NCBI RefSeq assembly: GCF_900156125.1
Contig: NZ_FTLX01000010.1
Location: 1-64,000, forward strand
Direction: 5' to 3'
Source: Domibacillus enclensis
GTDB taxonomy: Bacteria; Bacillota; Bacilli; Bacillales; Domibacillaceae
Length of the DNA: 64,000 nt
Shown here: in pieces, positions 33,654 through 42,672 of the stretch
How the letters are laid out: each line of letters begins with the position of its first letter
How positions within the stretch are numbered: position 1 is the first letter of the stretch
Notes under the pieces: generated by a model
Told to the model about the DNA's origin: nothing
Database searches by the model: none
What the model saw: only the letters and a program-made list of their open reading frames with translations
Program-made: the position numbers and the translations under genes

Positions 33654-33683
33654 GAAGCAAGAAATGAACAGGAGGTTGTCAAA

Positions 33684-35018
33684 ATGGGAGCAGAAAGAAA
33701 ATTGGAAACGTTTCCTATGGATGAAAAAAAGCCATCATTTTTTGCTAGATTAAATGAAATCACGGTGGGGCCTCTGCCGTTGCCGCTTTATGTTGTACTA
33801 GCTGCAATTATTTACGCTGCGTCCGTTTACAACCAGCTGCCGCCGGATATGATTGGCGGGTTTGCGGTCATTATGATCATCGGGATGCTGCTGGGGGATC
33901 TCGGCATGAAGATTCCGATTTTAAAGGACATCGGCGGACCGGCTATTTTAGCGCTTCTTGTCCCGTCGACGCTTGTGTTTTTTGATTTAATTAATCCGAG
34001 TGCAACAGAAGCAGTGACCACGCTGATGAAGACCTCGAACTTTTTGTATTTGTATATTTCGGTGCTTGTCGCCGGCAGTATTTTAGGAATGAACCGGAAG
34101 GTGTTAATTCAAGGCTTTACCCGCATGTTTATCCCGCTTGTGCTCGGTACGCTGGCCGCTGTTGCCGCAGGGATCGGTGTCGGATTGCTGTTCGGCTATG
34201 AAATCAAGCATACATTCTTTTATATTATTGTGCCGATTATTGGCGGCGGCATTGGAGAAGGTATTTTGCCACTATCCCTTGCGTATGCACAAATTTCTGG
34301 AGGCGCGGCGGAGTCGTTTGTTTCCCAGATGATCCCGGCTGCCGTTATTGGAAATATTGTCGCCGTTGTTTGCGCAGGCTTAATGATGCGTCTGGGCGAG
34401 AAAAAGCCGGAATTGACCGGGAATGGTGTACTGGTGAAATCGGCAGAAGGCGATCAAATTTCGCAGGATACCTCGATTAACAAGCCAGTCGACTTTTCGT
34501 TAATGGGCGCAGGCCTGTTAATTGCCTGCAGCTTCTTTATATTCGGAAGCTTCGCGCACTTGTTCCTTGGCATTCCGGGTCCGGTGCTGATGATCGTTGG
34601 AGCCACGCTCGTTAAAGTGTTCCAGATGATGCCGGCGAAGATGGAACAGGGTGCGTATCATTTGTACAAATTCGTTTCAACGAGCCTGACTTGGCCGCTT
34701 ATGGTCGGGCTTGGCATGCTGTATATTCCCCTTGAAGATGTAGTGAAAATTGTGACACCGGCGTATGTCATTGTATGTATGTCTGTTGTCATCGCGATGG
34801 TCGCGACCGGCTACTTTGTCGGAAAATTCATGAAAATGCATCCGGTAGACGCCGCTATTGTTACCGGCTGCCATAGCGGGCTGGGTGGTACAGGAGATGT
34901 AGCGATTTTATCTGCTTCAAACCGAATGTCCCTTATGCCGTTTGCGCAGGTTGCGACTCGTCTCGGCGGTGCCTCAACCGTCATACTGGCTACAATATTA
35001 ATGAAGATTTTCAGTTAA
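33684..35018 (+). CDS. maeN: 2-hydroxycarboxylate transporter (Na+/malate symporter)
   Basis: A 444-aa carrier of the 2HCT family. Two pore-loop motifs are visible: PIIGGGIGEGILPLSLAY in the N-terminal half and CHSGLGGTGDVAILSASNR in the C-terminal half, the G-G-x-G repeats of the family. Family members take malate or citrate (MaeN, CimH, CitP). Adjacent malK-malR favours malate. AGGAGG lies 8 nt before ATG 33684. A terminator and repeat element 3 follow. Confidence 0.9.
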   Translation: MGAERKLETFPMDEKKPSFFARLNEITVGPLPLPLYVVLAAIIYAASVYNQLPPDMIGGFAVIMIIGMLLGDLGMKIPILKDIGGPAILALLVPSTLVFFDLINPSATEAVTTLMKTSNFLYLYISVLVAGSILGMNRKVLIQGFTRMFIPLVLGTLAAVAAGIGVGLLFGYEIKHTFFYIIVPIIGGGIGEGILPLSLAYAQISGGAAESFVSQMIPAAVIGNIVAVVCAGLMMRLGEKKPELTGNGVLVKSAEGDQISQDTSINKPVDFSLMGAGLLIACSFFIFGSFAHLFLGIPGPVLMIVGATLVKVFQMMPAKMEQGAYHLYKFVSTSLTWPLMVGLGMLYIPLEDVVKIVTPAYVIVCMSVVIAMVATGYFVGKFMKMHPVDAAIVTGCHSGLGGTGDVAILSASNRMSLMPFAQVATRLGGASTVILATILMKIFS

Positions 35019-35064
35019 TAGAAGAAAAGAGCTGGGTACAAAAGGTTCTGGATAGAAGAAAAAG

Positions 35065-35092
35065 CCGAACGAACGATCGTTCGGATTTTTTT
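35065..35092 (+). terminator. Intrinsic terminator of maeN
   Basis: Perfect 8-bp stem CCGAACGA (35065-35072) with TCGTTCGG (35077-35084) and seven T. Repeat element 3 begins a few bases later. Confidence 0.9.
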
Positions 35093-35098
35093 GAGCTC

Positions 35099-35660
35099 TT
35101 CATGATGGTAAATCGTTTAGTGACTGCGCTTGCGCTAACATAGAAAGGGCGGCTTCTGCAGGACTTCGCGTTCGGAGGGGCGGGCGGTGAGCTAACTTTT
35201 GTCGCTTCGCTCCAAAAGTGGATCTCACCTAACCCGCTTATCCCACCCGAGTCTCCGTCCTGCGCCAGCCGCCCTTAGTTGGGAGGACAAGCGACAGATA
35301 AAACTTAAAAAGAAGCGTTCTGAATGTGTAACAACAAACCTCAATCTATTATTCGTGTGAAAAAAGAAAGGCGCTTCTCCTACATCCATTCGTTAGTTAT
35401 TGAGATCAAGCCCTTTTAAGCAATTTTATCCTCACTGCTTCATTAGAACCACAACGGGCGCAGGGAGGCCGGCGGAGACTTCCATGTGACGAGCGGACAG
35501 GCTGAAACAGCCGCGCACTTTGGGCTGGTTCAGCGTTCGCCACATAGAAAAGCGGAGCCGGCAGCCCGGAGCCCCTGTGTGTGCTTTTCCAAGAAACAAG
35601 GCTTTCAGTTGCTAGATTGTTCGGATTCAAGAGCCAATCTCATTGTTATGTGCCAGCTTC
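35099..35660 (+). mobile_element. Dispersed structured repeat, copy 3 (5' end decayed)
   Basis: Begins TTCATGATGG, a decayed form of the left end in the other copies, and lacks the 5' hairpin. Module A (about 35130-35300) and module B (about 35450-35576) are intact. In the outer stem of module A, CGCTTG/CAAGCG replaces TGCTTG/CAAGCA of copy 4, a paired change. Module B has ATGTG (35484-35488) with CACAT (35541-35545). The linker and right end match copy 4, not copies 1 and 2, defining a second subtype. No direct terminator duplication is seen. Confidence 0.75.
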
Positions 35661-35663
35661 TTT

Positions 35664-35888
35664 CTACTTTTTCTTGTTTTCTTTCCTTTCACGGTGAGCG
35701 TCTACTAAATGTTCAGCGTCACCCTTCATCAGGAAAAAGGTGATCACGCCGGAAAAGACGGCAGCTCCGCCGGAAATAAGCAAGCGGATATCGCGTTCAA
35801 TCATCGCATAATCTTTATTCAGCATCCACGTGGCGACAGAAAACACGATCACCATCACCGGAATGACAAAAACAAATCGTTTTAGCAT
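35664..35888 (-). CDS. Small two-helix membrane protein
   Basis: A 74-aa protein with two hydrophobic segments (FVFVIPVMVIVFSVATWM and LLISGGAAVFSGVITFFLM) and a charged C-terminus (RERKENKKK). I do not recognise a family. I chose ATG 35888, 8 nt after AAAGGAC; a plausible promoter with extended -10 (TGCTACACT, minus strand) lies near 35920-35928. Its stop lies 4 nt beyond the end of repeat element 3. Confidence 0.65.
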   Translation of the reverse strand: MLKRFVFVIPVMVIVFSVATWMLNKDYAMIERDIRLLISGGAAVFSGVITFFLMKGDAEHLVDAHRERKENKKK

Positions 35889-35968
35889 CGCATAAGTCCT
35901 TTCATCCTTTGTTTGCTTTAGTGTAGCATAAATCTTTCTTTTGCAAGCCAAGTCATTATTTCAGCTTT

Positions 35969-36376
35969 GTGAATGAAAAAGGCGGCAGTATATTTCGTGT
36001 TACGAAGTTTATGGGGAACTTAAGCATTGAAACGGCGATGCTGTATGTTGTGATTTGGACGTCTGTCCGTTATCTGGGCATTGCCCTTTGCAACATGCCC
36101 ATTACAAATGCGGGCATGTCCGCTATTCCTGTAGAAATTGCAGGCTATGCCTCCGCGTTAAACAACTGGGCAAGACAGTCGATTGCCTCCTTATCGATTG
36201 CGCTGTTCTCCGCATTGCTAGCCTACCGCTCCGCAAAATACATGAGTGGAGGAGCGAGCATACAAGCGTCTGAAGCGACAGCCGCAGGCGACGTGTTTCT
36301 ATACTCGATGCTGCCGCTTATCGTCGCATTGCCACTTGTGCTGCTGCTGCGAAAAGAGAAACGGGTGAACCGTTAA
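35969..36376 (+). pseudogene. C-terminal remnant of a DHA2-type MFS transporter
   Basis: The 135-aa frame matches only the last quarter of EmrB/Lmr-type multidrug permeases (ITNAGMSAIPVEIAGYASALNNWARQSIASLSIALFSALLAYRS). A functional member has about 470 aa and fourteen helices; here the first ten or eleven are missing, and the sequence upstream belongs to the divergent small gene. No ribosome binding site is evident. Best read as a decayed gene. Confidence 0.7.
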
Positions 36377-36435
36377 CCATACAGAAAAAAAGAAGGATAG
36401 ACTGATTGCTGGAAACAGATGTTACCACTGTTTAC

Positions 36436-36522
36436 GGCGCAATTCATTCGGAATTGCGCCTTGTTTTCGGGAATTGCGCCGAACCGTTGGAGTTATTGCG
36501 CGCTAATCAGCACAATTGCGCC
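36436..36522. repeat. AATTGCGCC short-repeat array 2
   Basis: One inverted unit GGCGCAATT (36436) and four direct units: AATTGCGCC at 36452, 36472 and 36514, and a variant TATTGCGCG at 36494. The first pair forms a hairpin with 9-bp stem and 7-nt loop, the same geometry as array 1; further units follow at 20-22 nt. It lies between the MFS remnant and the 3' end of thiF. Confidence 0.8.
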
Positions 36523-36557
36523 GTCGTGTGTGAAAAAAGAAAAAAACAGGCTTTTCT

Positions 36558-37583
36558 TTATTGGAAATACTGGTAATAAATGCTTTTGCTTTCTTGAATA
36601 GAGGACGTTCCTTGAATTAAGACACGCCCGTCACGAAACGCAGTGATCGCATGCGGCTCGTGGCGGAAGGAAAGCAAAAATCCGTTTTGATGCGTGATGT
36701 CGGCTCTTTTTTTTACTTGATCTGCTAATAGAAGCAAGTCGCGATGGTTCACATCTGCCGGTCGAATCTGGACGGTATCCCGGCCGCATAAAACGGCAAA
36801 CTTGGTCGTCCGTTCATACGACAAAAAAGGATAAACCGGGTTAGGTCCGCAGGAAGGACAGTCTGTTTTTTTCAGCCGCTGTACGTCTACGGAGGAAAAT
36901 TGATTTTGCCATAAATCAAATGAAAAAATAGTCCCGCGCAGGGCATCCAGGCGGCCGGTCAGCCATTTAAACGCTTCAGCCGTTTGCAGGGAAGCGGTCA
37001 TTTGCACAGCCGGCGAAATAATTCCTGCTGTGTCACAGGTAGCGCCTGCACCGGGCAGCGTGTCCATCAAGCAGTGCAGGCAGGGAGTTTCACCCGGCAC
37101 AACGAGCATAGACAAGCCTCCGGAAGCGACGCATGCTCCGTACACCCACGGGATTTTCTGCTTCTGCGCGGCATCATTGACGATAAAGCGGACGTCAAAA
37201 TTATCCGTGCCATCGATGATCAAATCAATACTTTCTTTATGCAGCAGGTGCTCGAGAAAAGCCGCGTCAACATCCTGCACATAGGCCGACAACTGCACGT
37301 CAGAATTAATGGCCGACAGCCTTCTTGTTGCGGCTTCCGCTTTTGGCAGCCGCTCCATCGCATCCTGCTCAGTGTATAAATTTTGCCGCTGCAGGTTGGA
37401 GAGGTCCACATAGTCCCGGTCCACAATCGTGACACGGCCGACGCCGGCTCGGACGATCATTTCTGCGTTTGCTGCTCCGAGCGCACCGGCTCCGATCATG
37501 AGCACATGCTTAGTCTGAAGCAGGTGTTGTCCATCCCTGCCAATGCCGGGGAACAGCACCTGCCGTGAATACCGTTCTGTCAC
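36558..37583 (-). CDS. thiF: Thiamin biosynthesis adenylyltransferase ThiF
   Basis: A 341-aa E1-like enzyme that adenylates the C-terminus of ThiS before sulfur loading. The nucleotide-binding loop is [17 protein letters not shown], the conserved Asp/Arg region is [17 protein letters not shown], and a zinc site is formed by CLHC and CPSC. It lies in the thiazole operon, coupled to thiG by a GTGA overlap (GTG start at 37583), which separates it from MoeB. The C-terminal 80 residues are an extra domain. Confidence 0.92.
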   Translation of the reverse strand: MTERYSRQVLFPGIGRDGQHLLQTKHVLMIGAGALGAANAEMIVRAGVGRVTIVDRDYVDLSNLQRQNLYTEQDAMERLPKAEAATRRLSAINSDVQLSAYVQDVDAAFLEHLLHKESIDLIIDGTDNFDVRFIVNDAAQKQKIPWVYGACVASGGLSMLVVPGETPCLHCLMDTLPGAGATCDTAGIISPAVQMTASLQTAEAFKWLTGRLDALRGTIFSFDLWQNQFSSVDVQRLKKTDCPSCGPNPVYPFLSYERTTKFAVLCGRDTVQIRPADVNHRDLLLLADQVKKRADITHQNGFLLSFRHEPHAITAFRDGRVLIQGTSSIQESKSIYYQYFQ

Positions 37584-38347
37584 AGCACGCTCATTCCTTC
37601 AAGAGGGCTTGAAGCATTTGCATGCAGCTTCTTCGGGATTCGTCCTGCTTCAAATCCACCGCGCCCTGCCCAAACAGCGTGCTTCATTGCTTGAGCCATT
37701 TTAACCGCATCCTGTGCACCTGAAACGGCTGTATTTAACAAAACGCCATCTGCACCAAGCTCCATTGCTTTGGCTGCATCTGACGGGACACCGATTCCGG
37801 CATCCACGATGACCGGTACTTTGGCTTGTTCGATAATATAGTGAATGTTTAACGGATTCACAATGCCAAGACCCGTTCCGATCGGGGACGCGCCCGGCAT
37901 AATCGCATGACAGCCGAGCTCTTCAAGCCGCTTCGCCAGCAGCACATCGTCTGACGTATACGGAAGAACAATAAAGCCTTCCGCCAACAGCATTTCCGAA
38001 GCTCGAAGCGTTTCAACCGGATCGGGAAGAAGCGTTTTATCGCAGCCGATCACTTCCACCTTAATCATGTCACATAAGCCCGATGCTTTGGCAAGTTTGG
38101 CAATGCGGACTGCTTCTTCTGCTGTTTTGGCTCCGGCTGTATTTGGCAGCAGCGTATACTTTTTCACATCGATTTTCTCAAGGAAATTCGGCTGATCCGG
38201 CTCAAATATATTCATCCGGCGAACAGCAAACGTTAAAATGTCCGTTTCCGATGCTTCTACAGCTTTTTTTTGTGTATCAAAGTCGGGAAATTTGCCTGTC
38301 CCGAGCAATAAACGGGAGTGAAATGAATAAGGGCCAATCTTCAACAT
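37580..38347 (-). CDS. thiG: Thiazole synthase ThiG
   Basis: A 255-aa TIM-barrel enzyme forming the thiazole phosphate of thiamin from deoxyxylulose phosphate, glycine imine and ThiS thiocarboxylate. Signature segments are [11 protein letters not shown], the Schiff-base Lys region DMIKVEVIG, the [15 protein letters not shown] loop and [25 protein letters not shown], formed by the last Gly codons of thiS, lies 8 nt before ATG 38347. Confidence 0.95.
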   Translation of the reverse strand: MLKIGPYSFHSRLLLGTGKFPDFDTQKKAVEASETDILTFAVRRMNIFEPDQPNFLEKIDVKKYTLLPNTAGAKTAEEAVRIAKLAKASGLCDMIKVEVIGCDKTLLPDPVETLRASEMLLAEGFIVLPYTSDDVLLAKRLEELGCHAIMPGASPIGTGLGIVNPLNIHYIIEQAKVPVIVDAGIGVPSDAAKAMELGADGVLLNTAVSGAQDAVKMAQAMKHAVWAGRGGFEAGRIPKKLHANASSPLEGMSVL

Positions 38348-38348
38348 G

Positions 38349-38552
38349 TTATCCGCCTCCTACAAATTGTACAATTTCCACACGGTCGCCATTCGTTAAT
38401 TTGGCTCCGTCTCTTGTGGATTTATCTAAAATCGACTGGTTTAATTCAACGATCGCGAGTTCTTTGTTTAACTGAAAGTGATCCAGCAGGTCCTGTACTG
38501 TCGTGACGTTTTCCGGCAAATCGACGTCACGTCCATTGACGGTCATTTTCAT
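38349..38552 (-). CDS. thiS: Sulfur carrier protein ThiS
   Basis: A 67-aa ubiquitin-like sulfur carrier ([20 protein letters not shown]) ending in the diagnostic Gly-Gly (FVGGG, one extra Gly). ThiF adenylates this end, which then carries the thiocarboxylate used by ThiG. The start overlaps the thiO stop (ATGA), and GGAGG lies about 10 nt upstream inside thiO. Confidence 0.92.
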   Translation of the reverse strand: MKMTVNGRDVDLPENVTTVQDLLDHFQLNKELAIVELNQSILDKSTRDGAKLTNGDRVEIVQFVGGG

Positions 38553-39688
38553 ACGAATGATTCCTCCTTTTTCGTTAAAAATCGGGCAGGTGAAAAGGGA
38601 GCAAGGCGCTCCGCTGCTTCTGGACACCCGCTTAAATAATGTTCCATCAAAACACCGGTAGCAGGGCTCAGCAAAATGCCGTTTCGGTAATGCCCCGTAC
38701 ACATGTAAAGCTGATCAATAAGCGGGTGAGCGCCGATCACGGGAAGATGATCGACTGCCTGCGGACGTACACCAGACCACGTCCGTTCAATCGTTCCAGT
38801 GTCCAAAACAGGCAGGAGCCGCGCCGCCCGATTTAGCAGAGAACGGATACCGCCGGCTGTCACAGCGGGATCAAACGAGTCTGGCAACGAGGTGGCGCCA
38901 ATCAGCATTTCCTTGTTTCGTTTTGGAACGATGTAGCAGCCGTCTACCGCAAAAACCGTTTTGACCGGGGCGGCAGCTGTCAGCTTCACCGACACACATT
39001 CCCCTTTTACCGGGACGACTGGAGGAACAAAGCCTGTTTCAGTTAGCATGGACGTGCTCCAGGCACCGGCTGCGCTGATGAGCCGGCCGGCATAAAAAGA
39101 GCCAAGCGCCGTTTCCACACCGACCGCCTGTTCATTTTGAATCAGCAGACGGTGGACCTTTGTTTGCTCATACACGTGCACGCCGGCATTGACCGCAGCC
39201 CGCAAAAAAGCAAGCGCGAGCAGGGGTGCTTTTACTTGATGATCTTTCTCGAGATAAAGAGCACCGGCCGTATCACGGGTGACCTCGGGCTCGGCCAGAG
39301 GTACTTCATGCGCCTCAAGCCATTGAACAGTCGCATCCTTTTCAGATAAAAAATGGTACTGATTAAGCAGGGCTGGCAAGTCTTCAGCAGAAGCTGCAAC
39401 CTTCAGCAAGCCTGCCCTCCGAAGCTCAATATCAATCCCGGTTTCCTCCATCAGCTCATCGCGCAAATCAGGAAACAAACTACGGCTCTTGAGCGCCATG
39501 TCCATAAGCGGATTGTCACGCTCAAATTCATTTTGAGCACCAAGCATGCCGCCGGCCGCCATGGATGCTTTTCCTGCACTGTCGGAATCAAACAGGGCAA
39601 CGAGATAGCCTTTTTGGGCCAGCCGGTACGCAATCGAGCAGCCGATCACGCCACCGCCAATGACTGCGTAATCATACGTGTTCATCAT
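38549..39688 (-). CDS. thiO: Glycine oxidase ThiO
   Basis: A 379-aa FAD-dependent amine oxidase that converts glycine to the imine needed for thiazole formation. The FAD-binding motif is YAVIGGGVIGCSIAYRLA near the N-terminus, with the C-terminal GVRPQAVDHLPVIGAHP and TGHYRNGILLSPATG blocks typical of ThiO. AAAGGAGTGG precedes ATG 39688. Second gene of the operon. Confidence 0.93.
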   Translation of the reverse strand: MMNTYDYAVIGGGVIGCSIAYRLAQKGYLVALFDSDSAGKASMAAGGMLGAQNEFERDNPLMDMALKSRSLFPDLRDELMEETGIDIELRRAGLLKVAASAEDLPALLNQYHFLSEKDATVQWLEAHEVPLAEPEVTRDTAGALYLEKDHQVKAPLLALAFLRAAVNAGVHVYEQTKVHRLLIQNEQAVGVETALGSFYAGRLISAAGAWSTSMLTETGFVPPVVPVKGECVSVKLTAAAPVKTVFAVDGCYIVPKRNKEMLIGATSLPDSFDPAVTAGGIRSLLNRAARLLPVLDTGTIERTWSGVRPQAVDHLPVIGAHPLIDQLYMCTGHYRNGILLSPATGVLMEHYLSGCPEAAERLAPFSPARFLTKKEESFV

Positions 39689-39701
39689 AAATCCACTCCT
39701 T

Positions 39702-40244
39702 TCATTTGAAAAAAGCTGAAATCATCGCTGCGCCTGAAGCGCCAGCCTGACGGACCGCTTCTATATTTCCAGGATGGATGCCGCCGATGGCAATCACGGG
39801 AATCGTGACGGCTTCAGTAACATGGGATAGGGAGTGAAGCCCTCGCCCCGGCAGCCCCTTTTTGGAATTTGTATTAAAAACATGGCCGAAATAAAGATAA
39901 TCCGCGCCGTCCGCTTCCGCTCGTTCCGCTGCTTCCACCGAGTGAACAGACCGTCCGGCAAGCTTAGAAGGATGTTCCCTTTTAAAATGAGCCAGCCGTT
40001 CGTCATGCTCTGTAAAATGAACTCCTTGAACTGGAAAGCGGTCTGCGAGCTCCGGTACAGAATGAACAATGACTTTTTCTGCTGGCAGCCCGCTTTGAAG
40101 AAGTTCGTTTATTTTCTGTGATAATTGGTGCAGGGACAGCTGCTTTTCCCGAATACAAATGAAGTCTACATCAGAAAAAGAATGGATGATTTTTTGCTGC
40201 ACAGATCGGGGCAGACCTGTGCCGTCCGTCACTGCATGAATCAA
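39702..40244 (-). CDS. tenI: Thiazole tautomerase TenI
   Basis: A 180-aa ThiE-like TIM-barrel protein. It has GRSVHSVEAAERAEADGADYLYFGHVF and IPVIAIGGIHPGN, but its short length and lack of the full ThiE pyrophosphate site point to TenI, which tautomerises the thiazole product. TTG 40244 is used, with GGAGG 9 nt upstream. First gene after the TPP riboswitch. The tenA gene, present before tenI in B. subtilis, is absent here, as is thiD at the end. Confidence 0.85.
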   Translation of the reverse strand: MIHAVTDGTGLPRSVQQKIIHSFSDVDFICIREKQLSLHQLSQKINELLQSGLPAEKVIVHSVPELADRFPVQGVHFTEHDERLAHFKREHPSKLAGRSVHSVEAAERAEADGADYLYFGHVFNTNSKKGLPGRGLHSLSHVTEAVTIPVIAIGGIHPGNIEAVRQAGASGAAMISAFFK

Positions 40245-40267
40245 GTGGTTTCACCTCCAAACAAACT

Positions 40268-40303
40268 AAAAAGCGCTGCTTTCCGGGTAGGGAAAGCAGC
40301 GCT
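40268..40303 (-). terminator. Riboswitch-controlled terminator
   Basis: On the minus strand, AGCGCTGCTTTCC and GGAAAGCAGCGCT form a perfect 13-bp stem with a 6-nt loop followed by T5, between the TPP aptamer and tenI. This is the expression platform for transcription attenuation. Confidence 0.88.
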
Positions 40304-40338
40304 GTGTATAAACAGATCCATTAAAGTAAAGGTCTTCG

Positions 40339-40433
40339 CCACTTTCCTACGCCAGTATAAACTGGATCAGGTTCCAGGAATCCCAAAGTCAGTCACTTTG
40401 ATCTCAGCCCTTTTAAAGGGCACCTCCAGTGGA
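40339..40433 (-). promoter_or_regulatory. TPP riboswitch (thi box)
   Basis: On the minus strand the conserved aptamer blocks appear in order: GGAGGTGCCC, GGGCTGAGAT, GAACCTGATC, then ACTGGCGTAGGAAAGTGG. High thiamin pyrophosphate should favour the downstream terminator and shut off tenI-thiO-thiS-thiG-thiF. Confidence 0.95.
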
Positions 40434-40574
40434 TGAATATTCAGTTTTTTTAACCCTACCATAAAAAAACAGTTCTGTCACGGTTATTTCAGCAAGTAGA
40501 AGAAGACAAAAAGACAGAATTATCTTATTATTAAAGGAACTAGTCATTTTTTCCTGAATGGAGGTGCACGACTT

Positions 40575-42365
40575 TTGTCAGAACATCAATTATCAGTTGA
40601 ATCAAAAGCGGCAGCGCTTTTAATCAGGCTTGCAAATGTTGCCGAACAGCAGGGGAATGAGGCGTTTTTAGATATTCTCGTTGCAGAAATTGCCGACATT
40701 CTTCAAGTAGCGACGGTTCTAGTCGGCGAGATCACGCCTGACCATAAAGAGGTGCACGTTGCGTCAATGTGCCACAACAACGAAGTGATAAAAGGTGTGA
40801 CATATAAGCTGCAGGCGACTCCTTGTGAAAATGTGCTATCGCGACAGGCATGCTTTTTTCCGCAGAAGATTCAGTCGCTGTTTCCGGAAGACCGGATGCT
40901 GTCAGACATTCGAGCCGAAAGCTACCTTGGCCGGCCGCTTTTCGACAGAGACGGTCAAATCATCGGCTTGATTGCGGTATTGGATTCTAAGCCGATGGAA
41001 ACGGATCAAGTGATTGGCGCAATCTTCAAGCTTTTTGCTAACCAAACAGCGAATGAGCTGATCCGCATAAGAATGGAGCAGAAGTTAACGCACCTCGCAC
41101 AAAATGATTCACTGACGGGCTGGATGGAGCGGCATCACTTTTATGATTTACTGGAGGAAGAGCTGGACCTGCATAATCCAAACGATTACGTCTTGTTTTT
41201 CATTAATATCGATAACTTCCGTCTGATCAATGAAGCGGTAGGCCACCTGCTTGGTGATCAAGTTCTCCGCCAGTTTTCCAGCCGTCTCCGAACTGTTTTT
41301 CAAAAGGAAAACGTGATCCTTTGCCGGTATAGCGGAGATGAGTTTGCCGTTTTTTTAAAGGTAACGGAGAAAACACCAGCTGTCGGACAGCTTGTCGACC
41401 AGCTCAGCAGTCAAATTAAAATGCCGATGCTCATTCAGGATCAAATCAGCTACATAACAGCAAGCATCGGCATTTCCTGTTATCCGCAAGATGCATCAGG
41501 CGGCACATTGCTTGTACACAGGGCGGAAATGGCTATGAAAAAAGCAAAAGAACGCGGAAAAAACAATCTTGTGTTTTTTACAGAGGATATTGTGGATGAC
41601 CGTCAGCGGTTTTCATTGAAAAATGAGCTGTATGAAGCCATTACAAAGCGGCAGTTTTATTTGGTTTACCAGCCAAAATGGTCGTGGGAAGGAGTGGTTA
41701 CTGGCTTTGAAGCACTGATCCGCTGGCAGCATCCGACTCGGGGGATGGTTCCGCCGGACGAATTTATCCCGCTGGCAGAGGAAACCGGACTGATTAATCT
41801 GCTGGGAGACTGGGTGCTGAAGGAAGCATGCCGTCAAATAAGAGAATGGAATATAGCCGGCATACGTGATGTGACGGTGGCCGTGAACATGTCGGCTGTT
41901 CAGTTCGCGAAAGAAACCATCCTGACTGACATTTGTGCAGCTGTCGAAGAACACCATATTCTATATTCTTCTTTGATCATTGAAATTACAGAAGGAATGG
42001 CTATGCAAAATCCGGATTGGACCGTCAGCATGATCAATGCGCTTCAAAAAAGAGGCATCCGTGTTCACCTGGATGATTTCGGGACCGGATTTTCGTCGCT
42101 CAATTATTTAAGCCGATTCCCGGTAGATGCGATAAAAATCGACCGATCCTTTGTTCAAAACATTGGCGTCGACAAACGAGATACGTCTATTGTAAATGCA
42201 CTGCTCAGCATCGTGTCTTCTCTTCAATTAAACGTTGTGGCAGAAGGGGTTGAAACAAAGGAGCAAGCAGAGTATTTGATCAGGCATGGCTGCAGGGAAA
42301 TGCAGGGGTTTTATTACAGTAAGCCTCTTCCACCAAAGGAAGCGATTGCTTTTTGTGAAAAGTAA
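40575..42365 (+). CDS. GAF-GGDEF-EAL cyclic-di-GMP protein
   Basis: A 596-aa cytoplasmic protein: GAF-like sensor (residues about 20-160), GGDEF (170-330) and EAL (345-590). The GGDEF signature reads RYSGDEFAVF, with Ser for the first Gly, so cyclase activity is uncertain. The EAL domain looks complete (GFEALIRWQHP, DDFGTGFSSLNYL, KIDRSFV, AEGVET), so cyclic-di-GMP hydrolysis is the more likely output. TTG 40575 lies 9 nt after GGAGGTG. Monocistronic. Confidence 0.9.
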   Translation: MSEHQLSVESKAAALLIRLANVAEQQGNEAFLDILVAEIADILQVATVLVGEITPDHKEVHVASMCHNNEVIKGVTYKLQATPCENVLSRQACFFPQKIQSLFPEDRMLSDIRAESYLGRPLFDRDGQIIGLIAVLDSKPMETDQVIGAIFKLFANQTANELIRIRMEQKLTHLAQNDSLTGWMERHHFYDLLEEELDLHNPNDYVLFFINIDNFRLINEAVGHLLGDQVLRQFSSRLRTVFQKENVILCRYSGDEFAVFLKVTEKTPAVGQLVDQLSSQIKMPMLIQDQISYITASIGISCYPQDASGGTLLVHRAEMAMKKAKERGKNNLVFFTEDIVDDRQRFSLKNELYEAITKRQFYLVYQPKWSWEGVVTGFEALIRWQHPTRGMVPPDEFIPLAEETGLINLLGDWVLKEACRQIREWNIAGIRDVTVAVNMSAVQFAKETILTDICAAVEEHHILYSSLIIEITEGMAMQNPDWTVSMINALQKRGIRVHLDDFGTGFSSLNYLSRFPVDAIKIDRSFVQNIGVDKRDTSIVNALLSIVSSLQLNVVAEGVETKEQAEYLIRHGCREMQGFYYSKPLPPKEAIAFCEK

Positions 42366-42487
42366 GCTGAACAGAGTGGAAAAAAATCGTCTTTTTTTCT
42401 TGTCAATATTTGTCGCAAAGTATGTTTCATAATAGCTGCATGCGGGGAATAGAATAAAGGCAACAAGAAAAAAAGGGGAAGAACATC

Positions 42488-42634
42488 ATGCACACGACAG
42501 AAACCGAACAAATGGTATGGATAGAGAAGCTTATGGCGCAGGGGATATTTAAGTATGGAGACCGCCAGCTTTATGAATTGTCACTAGAGGAACTGGTGCA
42601 TTTAAATGATCAAAGCCAATCGATAAATAATTAA
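42488..42634 (+). CDS. Small protein resembling the Fur-regulated basic protein family
   Basis: A 48-aa frame with a good context (AAGGGGAAGAACATC before ATG) and a strong terminator directly after the stop. The core IEKLMAQGIFKYGDRQLYEL-SLEEL resembles the short FbpA/Fbp family proteins of bacilli, which help spare iron, but it is more acidic than the name implies and I see no Fur box upstream. Family assignment is from pattern memory and moderate. Confidence 0.6.
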   Translation: MHTTETEQMVWIEKLMAQGIFKYGDRQLYELSLEELVHLNDQSQSINN

Positions 42635-42672
42635 AACCGCTCAAGCGTTTTTCAATGCGCTTGAGCGGTTTT
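42635..42672. terminator. Bidirectional terminator between the small gene and the MFS gene
   Basis: Perfect 13-bp stem AACCGCTCAAGCG (42635-42647) with its complement at 42658-42670 and a T-run. The right arm encodes the last residues of the convergent MFS gene. Confidence 0.88.

Noticed and set aside
42370-42487. Fur box upstream of the Fbp-like small gene
   Set aside because: I looked for a GATAATGATTATCATTATC-like palindrome and found none; the family call rests on the protein only.
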